Assembly (NCBI GenBank): GCA_018056045.1
Contig: JAGPGI010000121.1
Span: 1 to 7,484 of the forward strand
Length of the DNA stretch: 7,484 bases
DNA from: Paracoccus sp. (in: a-proteobacteria)
GTDB lineage: Bacteria; Pseudomonadota; Alphaproteobacteria; Rhodobacterales; Rhodobacteraceae
Direction of reading: 5' to 3'
Shown here: positions 1 to 7,300 of the stretch, in pieces
Position numbering within the stretch: the stretch's first letter is position 1
Layout: each line of letters begins with the position of its first letter
Made by a program: the position numbers and the translations under genes
The notes under the pieces: generated by a model
Told to the model about the DNA's origin: nothing
Databases searched by the model: none
The model's input: only the letters and a program-made list of their open reading frames with translations

Positions 1-739
<739 letters not shown>

Positions 740-769
740 GAGGCACCTTTGCAAATACAGTTGCCGGCG

Positions 770-798
770 CCTTTAGCATCCCGGGATCGCTTCTGCAA
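770..798 (-). promoter_or_regulatory. Weak candidate promoter for ahcY with a palindrome in its spacer
   Basis: In the 68-bp gap between the small secreted-protein gene and ahcY, the minus strand reads TTGCAG (793-798), a 17-bp spacer, then TAAAGG (770-775). Each hexamer matches only three of six sigma-70 consensus positions. A perfect 10-bp palindrome, ATCCCGGGAT (778-787), sits inside the spacer. This could be an internal promoter giving ahcY its own transcription, or chance. No other element is visible in the gap apart from the ahcY ribosome binding site. Confidence 0.18.
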
Positions 799-807
799 AC
801 TGACCGT

Positions 808-1245
808 CTAGCCGTTCAACCCGGCCTTGGTGAAAAACACCTGCGGGTTGGTTCCGTCGCTATAGCCGATGCCCGAGGCGATGACGCAGCTTGTCGCATC
901 GGCGCGGTCCAGCACCATGGTCCAGGTGCCCATCAGCTCGGACCCCCACAGCACCATGCCCCGCGCGGCGGTGGCGATCTTTTCCTCGCCGAAATCATGG
1001 GTCAGCGTGCGTTCGACCTCGGCGCGGTGGTCGCACCAGGGCTGGTCGTCCGCCGCCTGATCCGACAGCGGCAGGCTGCGCGCCATCTCGGCCACGGCAT
1101 GCGGGTCCATCCCGGCCATGGCCGACCAGCCGCGCGGCGCGGCCAGATTGTCCTCGCGCGAGGTGATGGCGGCGCTGGCCGGCAGGGCAAGCGCCAGCGC
1201 CAGCAGCGCGGTGGGGGCAATTCGGGTCATCTGCGGCATCTTCAT
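808..1245 (-). CDS. Small secreted/periplasmic protein of unknown function, 145 aa
   Basis: I cannot assign a function. The protein begins MKMPQMTRIAPTALLALALA and has a clear signal peptide: a charged start, a hydrophobic core around residues 11-22, and a probable signal peptidase I site after PASA (about residue 25). The mature part of about 120 residues has two cysteines, Cys71 (in PWCDH) and Cys120 (in TSCVIASG), which could form a periplasmic disulfide. Its C-terminal half, with GTWTMVLDR followed by SCVIASGIGY, resembles from memory a family of small Rhodobacteraceae exported proteins that databases sometimes label as S-adenosylhomocysteine hydrolase. Nothing here resembles AhcY, so such a label would be a neighbour-based error. 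The ATG at 1243-1245 is preferred because GAAAGG lies 8 bases upstream and the signal peptide follows directly; a start 16 codons earlier (1293) would put a basic, non-signal stretch in front. ahcY follows after 68 bp on the same strand, so co-transcription is possible. Confidence 0.8.
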   Translation of the reverse strand: MKMPQMTRIAPTALLALALALPASAAITSREDNLAAPRGWSAMAGMDPHAVAEMARSLPLSDQAADDQPWCDHRAEVERTLTHDFGEEKIATAARGMVLWGSELMGTWTMVLDRADATSCVIASGIGYSDGTNPQVFFTKAGLNG

Positions 1246-1251
1246 CGTCAA

Positions 1252-1319
1252 AACCTTTCGCTTGCGCGTCTGATCTGACAGGAAAACCCGCAAAATCCCG
1301 CTTGGGTTCCCGAAAGGTT
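1252..1319 (-). promoter_or_regulatory. Inverted repeat that could pair over the ribosome binding site of the secreted-protein gene
   Basis: AACCTTTCG at 1252-1260 and CGAAAGGTT at 1311-1319 are a perfect 9-bp inverted repeat separated by 50 bases. Two G-U pairs could extend it to 11 pairs on the minus-strand transcript. The downstream arm contains the GAAAGG that serves as Shine-Dalgarno for the gene starting at 1245. If transcription starts upstream of 1319, the leader could fold so as to hide the ribosome binding site. This is inference from complementarity; the long loop weakens it, and a start site inside the loop would exclude it. Confidence 0.3.
1285..1310 (-). promoter_or_regulatory. 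Candidate ECF/EcfG-like promoter for the secreted-protein gene
   Basis: The minus strand reads GGAAC (1310-1306), then 17 bases, then GGTT (1288-1285). The general-stress sigma factor EcfG of alphaproteobacteria recognises about GGAAC, 16-17 bases, then CGTT, so this differs by one base. Transcription would begin near 1276-1280, giving a plausible leader of about 30 bases before the ATG at 1245. A second GGAAC lies one helical turn upstream (1321-1317) without a matching -10. Whether this organism has EcfG cannot be judged from the window. Confidence 0.25.
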
Positions 1320-1323
1320 CCCG
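1305..1323. repeat. Two direct copies of GGTTCCCG, 11 bp apart
   Basis: GGTTCCCG occurs at 1305-1312 and again at 1316-1323, an 11-bp phase that would put both copies on the same face of the helix. Just beside them AAAACCCGC (1283-1291) and AAAATCCCGC (1292-1301) form another near-identical tandem pair. Such phased repeats in a divergent promoter region may bind a regulator; the first pair also contains the GGAAC boxes on the minus strand. Confidence 0.35.
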
Positions 1324-1334
1324 CCGCCCCGGTT

Positions 1335-1348
1335 TGCGAGCGCTAGCA
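1335..1348. promoter_or_regulatory. LacI-family-like operator upstream of glk
   Basis: TGCGAGCGCTAGCA is palindromic at 12 of 14 positions, with the core AGCGCT and a central CG step at 1341-1342. LacI-family repressors characteristically bind even-length palindromes centred on CG, and sugar-responsive members often control sugar kinase and uptake genes. The site is 56 bp upstream of the glk start codon and 89 bp from the divergent gene's start, so either or both could be controlled. No regulator gene is present in the window, so the assignment rests on motif shape and the neighbouring gene. Confidence 0.35.
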
Positions 1349-1349
1349 G

Positions 1350-1379
1350 AGCGCCCGGGGATCGCCTAAAACGGGCGCT
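1350..1379 (+). promoter_or_regulatory. GC-rich hairpin in the glk leader
   Basis: AGCGCCCG (1350-1357) and CGGGCGCT (1372-1379) are a perfect 8-bp inverted repeat around a 14-base loop. It ends 11 bases before the glk ribosome binding site. In RNA it would be a stable stem that could affect translation or protect the 5' end; as DNA it could be a protein-binding site. It is not followed by a T-run, so it does not look like an intrinsic terminator on the plus strand. Confidence 0.4.
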
Positions 1380-1390
1380 GAGTATGGTGC

Positions 1391-1401
1391 AGGGGGGAAA
1401 G
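1391..1401 (+). promoter_or_regulatory. Ribosome binding site that decides the glk start
   Basis: A purine run, AGGGGGGAAAG, ends 3 bases before the ATG at 1405 and gives that codon a good Shine-Dalgarno match. The in-frame ATG seven codons earlier (1384) has no comparable run upstream. The 1405 start also places the family's N-terminal phosphate-binding loop (LADVGGTNAR) at residue 5, as expected. Confidence 0.7.
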
Positions 1402-1404
1402 ATC

Positions 1405-2331
1405 ATGGCGTTCTTGCTGGCAGATGTGGGGGGCACCAATGCGCGCATGGCGCTGGCGCGAAACGGCGCCATCGACAGCGCGACGATCGCGCGCTTTCGC
1501 GGCGATGATCACGCCAGTTTCGACGAGGTGGTGCGGATCTATCTGGACCAGCAGGGCAACCCCGCCATCGAGGCGGTCTGCATCGACGTGGCGGGCCCGG
1601 TCTCGGGAGGGGTGGCGCGGCTGACCAACCGTGACTGGGACTTCACCGAAGAACGGCTCCGCCAGTTGACCGGCGCCGGCCGCGCGCGGCTGATCAACGA
1701 CCTGCTGGCGCTGGGTTATGCGACGCCGGCGCTGGATGGCGAGGCGGCGGGCTTTCTGCGCCACGGCCCGCAGGGGGTCGCCACCAACGGCCAGCGGCTG
1801 GTGGTGAATGCCGGCACCGGCTTCAATGTCTGCGCGGTCAAGGTGCTGCCCGATGGCGGCATCGCCTGCCTTGAGGCCGAAGAGGGTCATACCCGCCTGC
1901 CGCTGTCGATCGCCGCGCCGCTGATCGAGGTTCTGGGCGAGGAAGACGCCGCCCAGCATGATTCGGTCGAGGAACTGTTCGCCGGGCGCGGTCTGGCCCG
2001 GCTGCATTCGCTGCGCGCCAAGGTGCCGCTGGTCCGCGCCGAGGTCGTGGTTGCCGCCGCTGCCAACGGAGATGCCGAGGCCGAGGCGACCTGCGCGCTT
2101 TACGCCCGCCTGTTCGGGCTTTTGTGCCGCGAACTTGCGCTTCGCTTCATGCCGATGGAGGGGATGTTCCTTGCCGGCAGCGTCGCGCGCTCCTGCACCG
2201 ACCGTTTCGCGATCTTCGAGGAAGCGTTCCTGTCGGACCCCCTGATGCGCCAGATCACCCAGGCGGTGCCGATCGGCGTCATCCGTGACGATATGGCCGC
2301 ATTGCATGGCTGTCTTGCCGCGATCCGCTGA
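1405..2331 (+). CDS. glk: Glucokinase, 308 aa
   Basis: This cytoplasmic enzyme phosphorylates glucose to glucose-6-phosphate with ATP, feeding the Entner-Doudoroff, pentose phosphate or glycolytic routes. It belongs to the bacterial Glk family (E. coli Glk is 321 aa). Visible motifs in order are: LLADVGGTNAR (residues 4-14, ATP phosphate loop), LTNRDW (73-78, like MTNHTW in E. coli), INDLLALGYA (97-106, catalytic base Asp99), NAGTGFN (135-141), EEGH (159-162, sugar-contacting Glu159 and His162), VEELFAGRGL (188-197, Glu189 or Glu190 corresponding to E. coli Glu187), and GMFLAGSVA (253-261, adenosine-binding region). The usual EGGH motif reads EEGH here and GTGLG reads GTGFN, both within a recognisable family pattern. 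The start at 1405 is chosen over 1384 because of the strong purine-rich ribosome binding site. Upstream lie a LacI-like palindrome and a hairpin that may regulate it. tamA follows 86 bp downstream in the same direction but looks functionally unrelated. Confidence 0.95.
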   Translation: MAFLLADVGGTNARMALARNGAIDSATIARFRGDDHASFDEVVRIYLDQQGNPAIEAVCIDVAGPVSGGVARLTNRDWDFTEERLRQLTGAGRARLINDLLALGYATPALDGEAAGFLRHGPQGVATNGQRLVVNAGTGFNVCAVKVLPDGGIACLEAEEGHTRLPLSIAAPLIEVLGEEDAAQHDSVEELFAGRGLARLHSLRAKVPLVRAEVVVAAAANGDAEAEATCALYARLFGLLCRELALRFMPMEGMFLAGSVARSCTDRFAIFEEAFLSDPLMRQITQAVPIGVIRDDMAALHGCLAAIR

Positions 2332-2336
2332 AAAAA

Positions 2337-2350
2337 GCCCGGCTCCGGGC
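2337..2350 (-). terminator. Terminator-like hairpin just after glk, canonical only on the minus strand
   Basis: GCCCGG and CCGGGC (2337-2342 and 2345-2350) form a compact GC stem directly after the glk stop codon. Six A residues precede it (2331-2336), so on the minus strand the stem is followed by TTTTTT, the classic intrinsic terminator layout. On the plus strand the stem is followed by ACTGTGTC with no T-run, so termination of glk transcripts would be weaker. It may act in both directions or mainly stop antisense transcription into glk. Confidence 0.45.
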
Positions 2351-2417
2351 ACTGTGTCTGGATTTTGTTAACCTTCCCTGCAATGCTGCTGCAAAACCGC
2401 GTCAAGCAGGACAGGCA

Positions 2418-4361
2418 ATGAAGAACTGGGTCAAGGCAGGGACGGCTGCCGCTTTGGTGCTGGGCACTGGGGCGGGGATGGTGCTGGCGCAATCCTCGGG
2501 CTCTTCGTCGTCGGGCTCGTCCGGGTCCGGCTCGTCCTCTTCCGCGCCTTCGGGGCCTTCTTCGTCGGCGCCGACCTTCTTTGGCTGGTTCGGCGGCGCC
2601 AAGGGCAATGACGCCTCGCCGGTAGATGTCGATTTTCAGGTCAATGGCGGCGATGACGATCTGCTCAAGGCGATCCGCAACACCTCGCTTCTGGTCAGCG
2701 CGCAAGAGGAAGGCCGCGTCACCGGGCAGGACATGCTGGCCGCCGCGCGCGGCGACTATGCCCGCATCCTTGGCGTGATGTATGACGAGGGCTATTTCTC
2801 CAGCGTCATCGACATCGCGCTGGACGGCGTCGAGGCCGCCAGCATCGCGCCTCTGGATGCGCCCAAGGTGGTGCGCAAGGTGGTGGTCCGTGTCGATGCC
2901 GGGCCGCAATTCCATTACAGCCGTGCCGATATCGGCCCGGTCGCGCCCAAGACCGACCTGCCGCGCAATTACCGCAAGGGCTCGATCGCCCGCACCGGCG
3001 AGATGAAGCGCGCCGCCGCCGCCGCCGTCGAGGGCTGGCGCGACGTGGGCTATGCCAAGGCGGCGGTCGAGGAAACCGACATCACCGCCGATCACGCGAC
3101 CAGTCTGGTGGACAGCCGAATCCTGATGGCGCCCGGTCCCGAACTGCGCTTCGGCAAGCTGACCATTCGCGGCGAAAAGCGGCTGGACCCGCGCCGGCTG
3201 CGCAAGATGGCGGGCTTTCCGACCGGCGAGCGGTTCGACCCCGAGGAGCTTGAGGACATGCGCAAGCGGCTGCGTCGCTCGGGCGTGTTCTCGGCCATCA
3301 CTGTGACCGAGGCCGAGAATGCCAATCCCGACGGCACGCTGGACGTGGATCTGCTGGTGGTCGAGGAAAAGCTGCGCCGGCTGGGCGCGGGCTTTGAATA
3401 TTCGAATACCGACGGGCTGTCGCTGACCGGCTACTGGATCAACCGCAACCTGTTTCGGGGCGGCGAGCGGCTGCGCCTTGACGCCTCGGTCGAGGATATC
3501 GGCGGCAGCGACGGCATGGACTATACGCTGGACGCGCGCATCGACCGGCCGGCGACGCTGAATGCCGATACCACCGCCTATGTCGATGCCGGGGTCGGCT
3601 CGCTGCAGGAAGACGATTACGACCTGCGCTATGGCGAGTTCGGGCTGGGCTTTACCTATATTCCCAGCGACGAGCTGACCGCCGATATCGCGCTGCAATA
3701 CCGGGCGCTGCGGGCCGAGGACGATTCCGGGGTGACGGATTTCCGGCTGATCGCGCTGCCGATGTCGGTGATCTGGGACATGCGCGACGACAAGACTGAT
3801 GCCAAGAACGGCTATTACCTTCAGGGCGGGCTGGTGCCCTTTGTCGGGCTTCAGGATGAAACCGGCAGCGGCGCGCAGGTGCTGGCGGAAAGCCGCATCT
3901 ATCGCAGCTTTGGCACCGATGACCGCTTCACGCTGGCCGGGCGGGCGCGGCTTGGCACCATCGCCGGCCCCGAGATCGAGGAAACCCCGCGCGACTATCT
4001 GTTCTTTTCCGGCGGTGGCGGCACCGTGCGTGGCCAGCCCTATGAATCGCTGGGGGTTGAGGTCATTCAGGGCGATGACGGCCCGGTCAAGACCGGCGGC
4101 ATGAGCGTGGTGAACCTGACCGCCGAGGCCCGCATCCAGATCCGCGAAAAGATCGGCACCGCCATCTTTGTCGATGCCGGCCGGGTCTGGACCGACAGCG
4201 GCTTTGCGGGCAGCGCCGGCTGGCATGCGGGCGCGGGTGCCGGCATCCGCTACAAGACCCCGATCGGGCCGCTGCGCTTTGACCTCGCGGTGCCGGTTGG
4301 CGGGGGCTATGACGACGATTCCGGGTTACAGGTCTATATCGGACTGGGGCAGGCATTCTGA
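2418..4361 (+). CDS. tamA: TamA, outer-membrane Omp85-family translocation and assembly module protein, 647 aa
   Basis: TamA is a 16-stranded outer-membrane barrel of the BamA/TamA family that works with TamB in inserting certain outer-membrane proteins and possibly in phospholipid traffic. A signal peptide (residues 1-25) ends MVLAQ. A Ser/Gly-rich linker (about 26-52) follows. Three POTRA-like domains lie at about 70-155, 156-240 and 243-318; the last is clearest (LRFGKLTIRGEKRLDPRRLR to VVEEK). The barrel starts near 320 with the family-typical YWINRNLFRGGERLRL (339-354). It carries the Omp85 loop-6 motif in GGGGTVRGQPYE (Arg538-Gly539) and ends GIRYKTPIGPLRFDLAVPVG (609-628) and QAF, with the terminal aromatic residue typical of barrels. 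E. coli TamA is 577 aa; part of the excess is the linker. An AGGA site lies 6 bases before the ATG. The stop codon shares one base with the tamB start. Confidence in the family is very high; TamA rather than BamA follows from the three-POTRA layout and the tamB neighbour. Confidence 0.95.
   Translation: MKNWVKAGTAAALVLGTGAGMVLAQSSGSSSSGSSGSGSSSSAPSGPSSSAPTFFGWFGGAKGNDASPVDVDFQVNGGDDDLLKAIRNTSLLVSAQEEGRVTGQDMLAAARGDYARILGVMYDEGYFSSVIDIALDGVEAASIAPLDAPKVVRKVVVRVDAGPQFHYSRADIGPVAPKTDLPRNYRKGSIARTGEMKRAAAAAVEGWRDVGYAKAAVEETDITADHATSLVDSRILMAPGPELRFGKLTIRGEKRLDPRRLRKMAGFPTGERFDPEELEDMRKRLRRSGVFSAITVTEAENANPDGTLDVDLLVVEEKLRRLGAGFEYSNTDGLSLTGYWINRNLFRGGERLRLDASVEDIGGSDGMDYTLDARIDRPATLNADTTAYVDAGVGSLQEDDYDLRYGEFGLGFTYIPSDELTADIALQYRALRAEDDSGVTDFRLIALPMSVIWDMRDDKTDAKNGYYLQGGLVPFVGLQDETGSGAQVLAESRIYRSFGTDDRFTLAGRARLGTIAGPEIEETPRDYLFFSGGGGTVRGQPYESLGVEVIQGDDGPVKTGGMSVVNLTAEARIQIREKIGTAIFVDAGRVWTDSGFAGSAGWHAGAGAGIRYKTPIGPLRFDLAVPVGGGYDDDSGLQVYIGLGQAF
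2493..2573 (+). repeat. Low-complexity Ser/Gly-rich linker coding segment in tamA
   Basis: Residues 26-52 of TamA are almost only Ser, Gly, Ala and Pro (for example SSGSSSSGSSGSGSSSS), encoded by irregular repeats of TCG/TCC/GGC/TCT codons. The segment lies between the signal peptide and the first POTRA domain, so it would be a flexible periplasmic tether at the mature N-terminus. Such repetitive DNA is prone to length change by slippage in multiples of three. Confidence 0.75.
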
Positions 4362-4363
4362 TG
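4346..4363 (+). promoter_or_regulatory. tamA/tamB translational-coupling junction
   Basis: The tamA stop and tamB start overlap as TGATG (TGA at 4359-4361, ATG at 4361-4363). A ribosome binding site GGGGCAGG (4346-4353) lies inside the end of tamA, 7 bases before the ATG. This layout suggests that ribosomes finishing tamA re-initiate on tamB, keeping the two partners in fixed proportion. Confidence 0.75.
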
Positions 4364-7300
4364 CGCGATCTGGCTTACCGTATTCTTTTCGCCATTTGCC
4401 TGTTGCTGGCGCTGCCGCTGGCGGCATCGGCGCAGGACGCCGCCGCGTCGCCGTCCGAGGCCGAGGACGACAAGGGTTTCATCACCCGCTTCCTCGAGGA
4501 AAACCTGTCCGGCGCCGGCCGCAAGGTGGTCATCGACGGCTTTGCCGGGGCGCTGTCCTCGCGCGCGACCTTTAGCCGCCTGACCATCTCGGATGATGAC
4601 GGCATCTGGATCACCATCGAGAACGGCGCCATGCATTGGAGCCGGGCGGCGCTTTTGACCGGCCATGTCTCGATCAAAGAGCTTTCGGCCGATCGGATCA
4701 TCCTGCCGCGCCTGCCGGGTGGCGGCGACAGCGCACCGCAGGCCGAGGCCAAGGAATTCGGCCTGCCGCAGCTGCCGGTCAGCGTCAATATCGACAAGAT
4801 CGCCGTCGGCCGGGTCGAACTGGGCAAGGACATCATCGGGCAAGAGGCGGTGTTGGCCATCAACGGCTCGATGAAGCTCGAGGATGGCGCGGGCGAGACG
4901 CTGCTGACCATCGACCGCGTCGACGGGCCGCGCGGCCAGTTTGCGCTGGATGCGAGTTTCTCGAATGAAACCCGGGTTCTGGATCTGGATTTCAAGCTGG
5001 ACGAGGACCGCAACGGCCTGTTCACCAATATCGTCGGCCTTTACGGCCGCCCCGCCGTCAGCGCCGGGATCAAGGGGCAGGGGCCGCTTTCCGATTATAC
5101 CGCCCAGATCACGCTGGCGACGGATGGCCAGCCGCGCATCACCGGTCAGGTGGCGGTGGTGGCGCAGCCGCAGGGCGGCGTTGCCGGCACCAGCTTCCGC
5201 GCCGAACTGGGCGGCGATGTCGCCGCACTCGCGCCCCCCGCGCACAAGCCGTTCTTCGGCAGCCAGTCCCGGCTTCTGGCCGAGGGCTGGGCGGGGTCCG
5301 ATGGCCGGCTGCTGATCCCCTCGCTGAGCCTGACGACCGAGGCGCTCAAGCTGGATGGCAATATCGCCACCACCGACAAGGGGGCGCCCGAAAGCATCCA
5401 TGTGACGCTGCTTCTGGGGGCCGATGCGGGGGCCACGCAACTGCCGGTGCTGCTGCCATGGGCCGACAAGCCGACGACGGTGCGCGCGGGCAACCTGCGG
5501 CTGGATTACGACGCGACGCAGGGCGCGGGCTGGGTCCTCAAGGGCAAGGTCAATGACATCAAGCGCGACGACATCTCGCTGTCGGAACAGCGCATGGACG
5601 GGCGCGGCCGCATCATCCTGACCGCCGAACAGGCGCTGCAGGAGGTGCGCGGCTGGGTCGCCTTCGGCATGGACGATCTGGAACCCGCCGACCCGGCCCT
5701 GGCCGAGGCTCTGGGCGACACGCTGAACGGCGGCCTGAACTTTGCCTTCACCCCCGGCAATGCGCTGAAGCTCTGGGGCATGAACGTCAATGGCGACGAG
5801 TTCCGCTTTACCGGCGAGACCGAGGTTTCCGGGCTGAAAAGCGGCATCACGCTGTCGGGCGACATCAATGCCGAACATCGCAATGTCGCGCGCTTTTCCA
5901 AGCTGGCGGCGCGCGATCTGGGCGGTGCGGCCGAGGCCCATATCAAGGGCAGCTACACGCTTCTGAACAAGAGCTTCGACATCACCGCCGAGGTTCTGGG
6001 CAATGATATCGGCATCGGTCAGGCCCATGCCGACCGCATGCTGGCCGGGCAGTCGCGGATCGAACTCAGCATCCGGCGCGACACCACCGGGATCAACCTG
6101 CGCAAGTTCATGGTGAACGCGCAGAACCTGACCGCCGAGGCGCAGGGCCGGCTGGACAGCTATTCCAGCAACCTGACCGCGCAGGTGACGATGCCGGACC
6201 TGTCGGTGGCCGATCCCAAGATGTCGGGCTCGTTCCAGACCGATGCGAAAGTGACCGGCGCCGCCGGCAAGCGCGCCATCACCCTGACCGGGGCGGCGCA
6301 GGATCTGGTCATCGGCAACCCCTCGCTGGACGGTGTCCTGAAGGGCAAGACCGATCTGGTCATCGAGGCGCTCGAGGCCAGCGGCACCTATCACGTCCAG
6401 CAGTTCCAGCTGTCGAACCCGCAGCTCAGCGCGCATGGCGCCGGGGTGTTTTCCCAGACCATGCTGAACGGAGAGCTGAACCTTGCCATGCCCGACCTGA
6501 CCGTGCTGGAGCAGGGCCTCTCGGGGGCGCTGACCGCGCAGGGCACGGTCAGTCAGGATGGCACCCTGCGCAAGATCGAGATCACCGGCACCGGCACCGA
6601 ATTGCGTCTGGGCCCGCATGACGTTGGCAATGCCCTGCCCGGCACGACCCAGCTCAAGCTGTCGGCGCAAGAGGATCGCGGCGATATCACCGTCAACGAC
6701 TTCGACCTTGAAAATGACCAGATGCAGGCGACGGCGCAGGGTCGGCTGGGCAAGTCCGGCACCGACATGACTGGCAGCGTCGACGTGAAATCTCTGGCCA
6801 GCCTTGGCCGCGGCTGGCAGGGCGCCCTGCAGGCGCAGGGCAGCTTCAAGGATGACGGCAGCGGCGCGCGGCTTCTGGACGTGACCGGCACGGCGCGGGA
6901 CCTGAACTTCGGGCAGGCGCAGGTCGATGGCGCGCTGGCAGGCGAGACGCAACTGGCCGTCAAGGGCACCGAGCGTGGCGGCGTCTTTGCCATCGAGACG
7001 GCGACCGTGGCGAACCCGCGCCTGAATCTGGGCGCCACCGGGCAGGTGGGCATCGGTCAGGCGGGCAAGGGCGCGACCGACGTGACCGCGACGCTGAATG
7101 CCTCGGACCTGCGTTTCCTTGGCCGCGGCTTTCGCGGCGCCGTCGATCTGACCGGCCATGTCGCCGACGCGCAGGGCGGCGGCCGCGCCATCACCGCGCA
7201 GGGCAGCGCGCGCGGCCTTGCCGTGGGCAATCCCAAGGCCGATGCGGTTCTGGCCGGCGAAACCACGCTGGATCTGGTCGCCACGCAGAAACCCGATGGC

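Noticed and set aside
740..807. An SAH-sensing riboswitch in front of ahcY
   Set aside because: SAH riboswitches are known upstream of ahcY in other proteobacteria, but the 68-bp gap shows no matching conserved core or pseudoknot arrangement that I can recognise.
1246..1293. Upstream ATG at 1293 for the small secreted protein
   Set aside because: It adds a basic 16-residue stretch before the signal peptide and lacks the well-placed GAAAGG that precedes the ATG at 1245.
1366..2352. A 328-codon minus-strand frame covering glk
   Set aside because: Antisense to glucokinase, which has all its family motifs in the plus frame.
2368..2373. TTAACC upstream of tamA as a CtrA cell-cycle regulator site
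   Set aside because: CtrA sites need two TTAA half-sites about 7 bases apart; only one is present.
2100..4226. A 708-codon open frame on the minus strand opposite tamA and glk
   Set aside because: It spans two unrelated well-identified genes and an intergenic region in antisense, with low-complexity Arg/Gly-rich translation; a compositional shadow.
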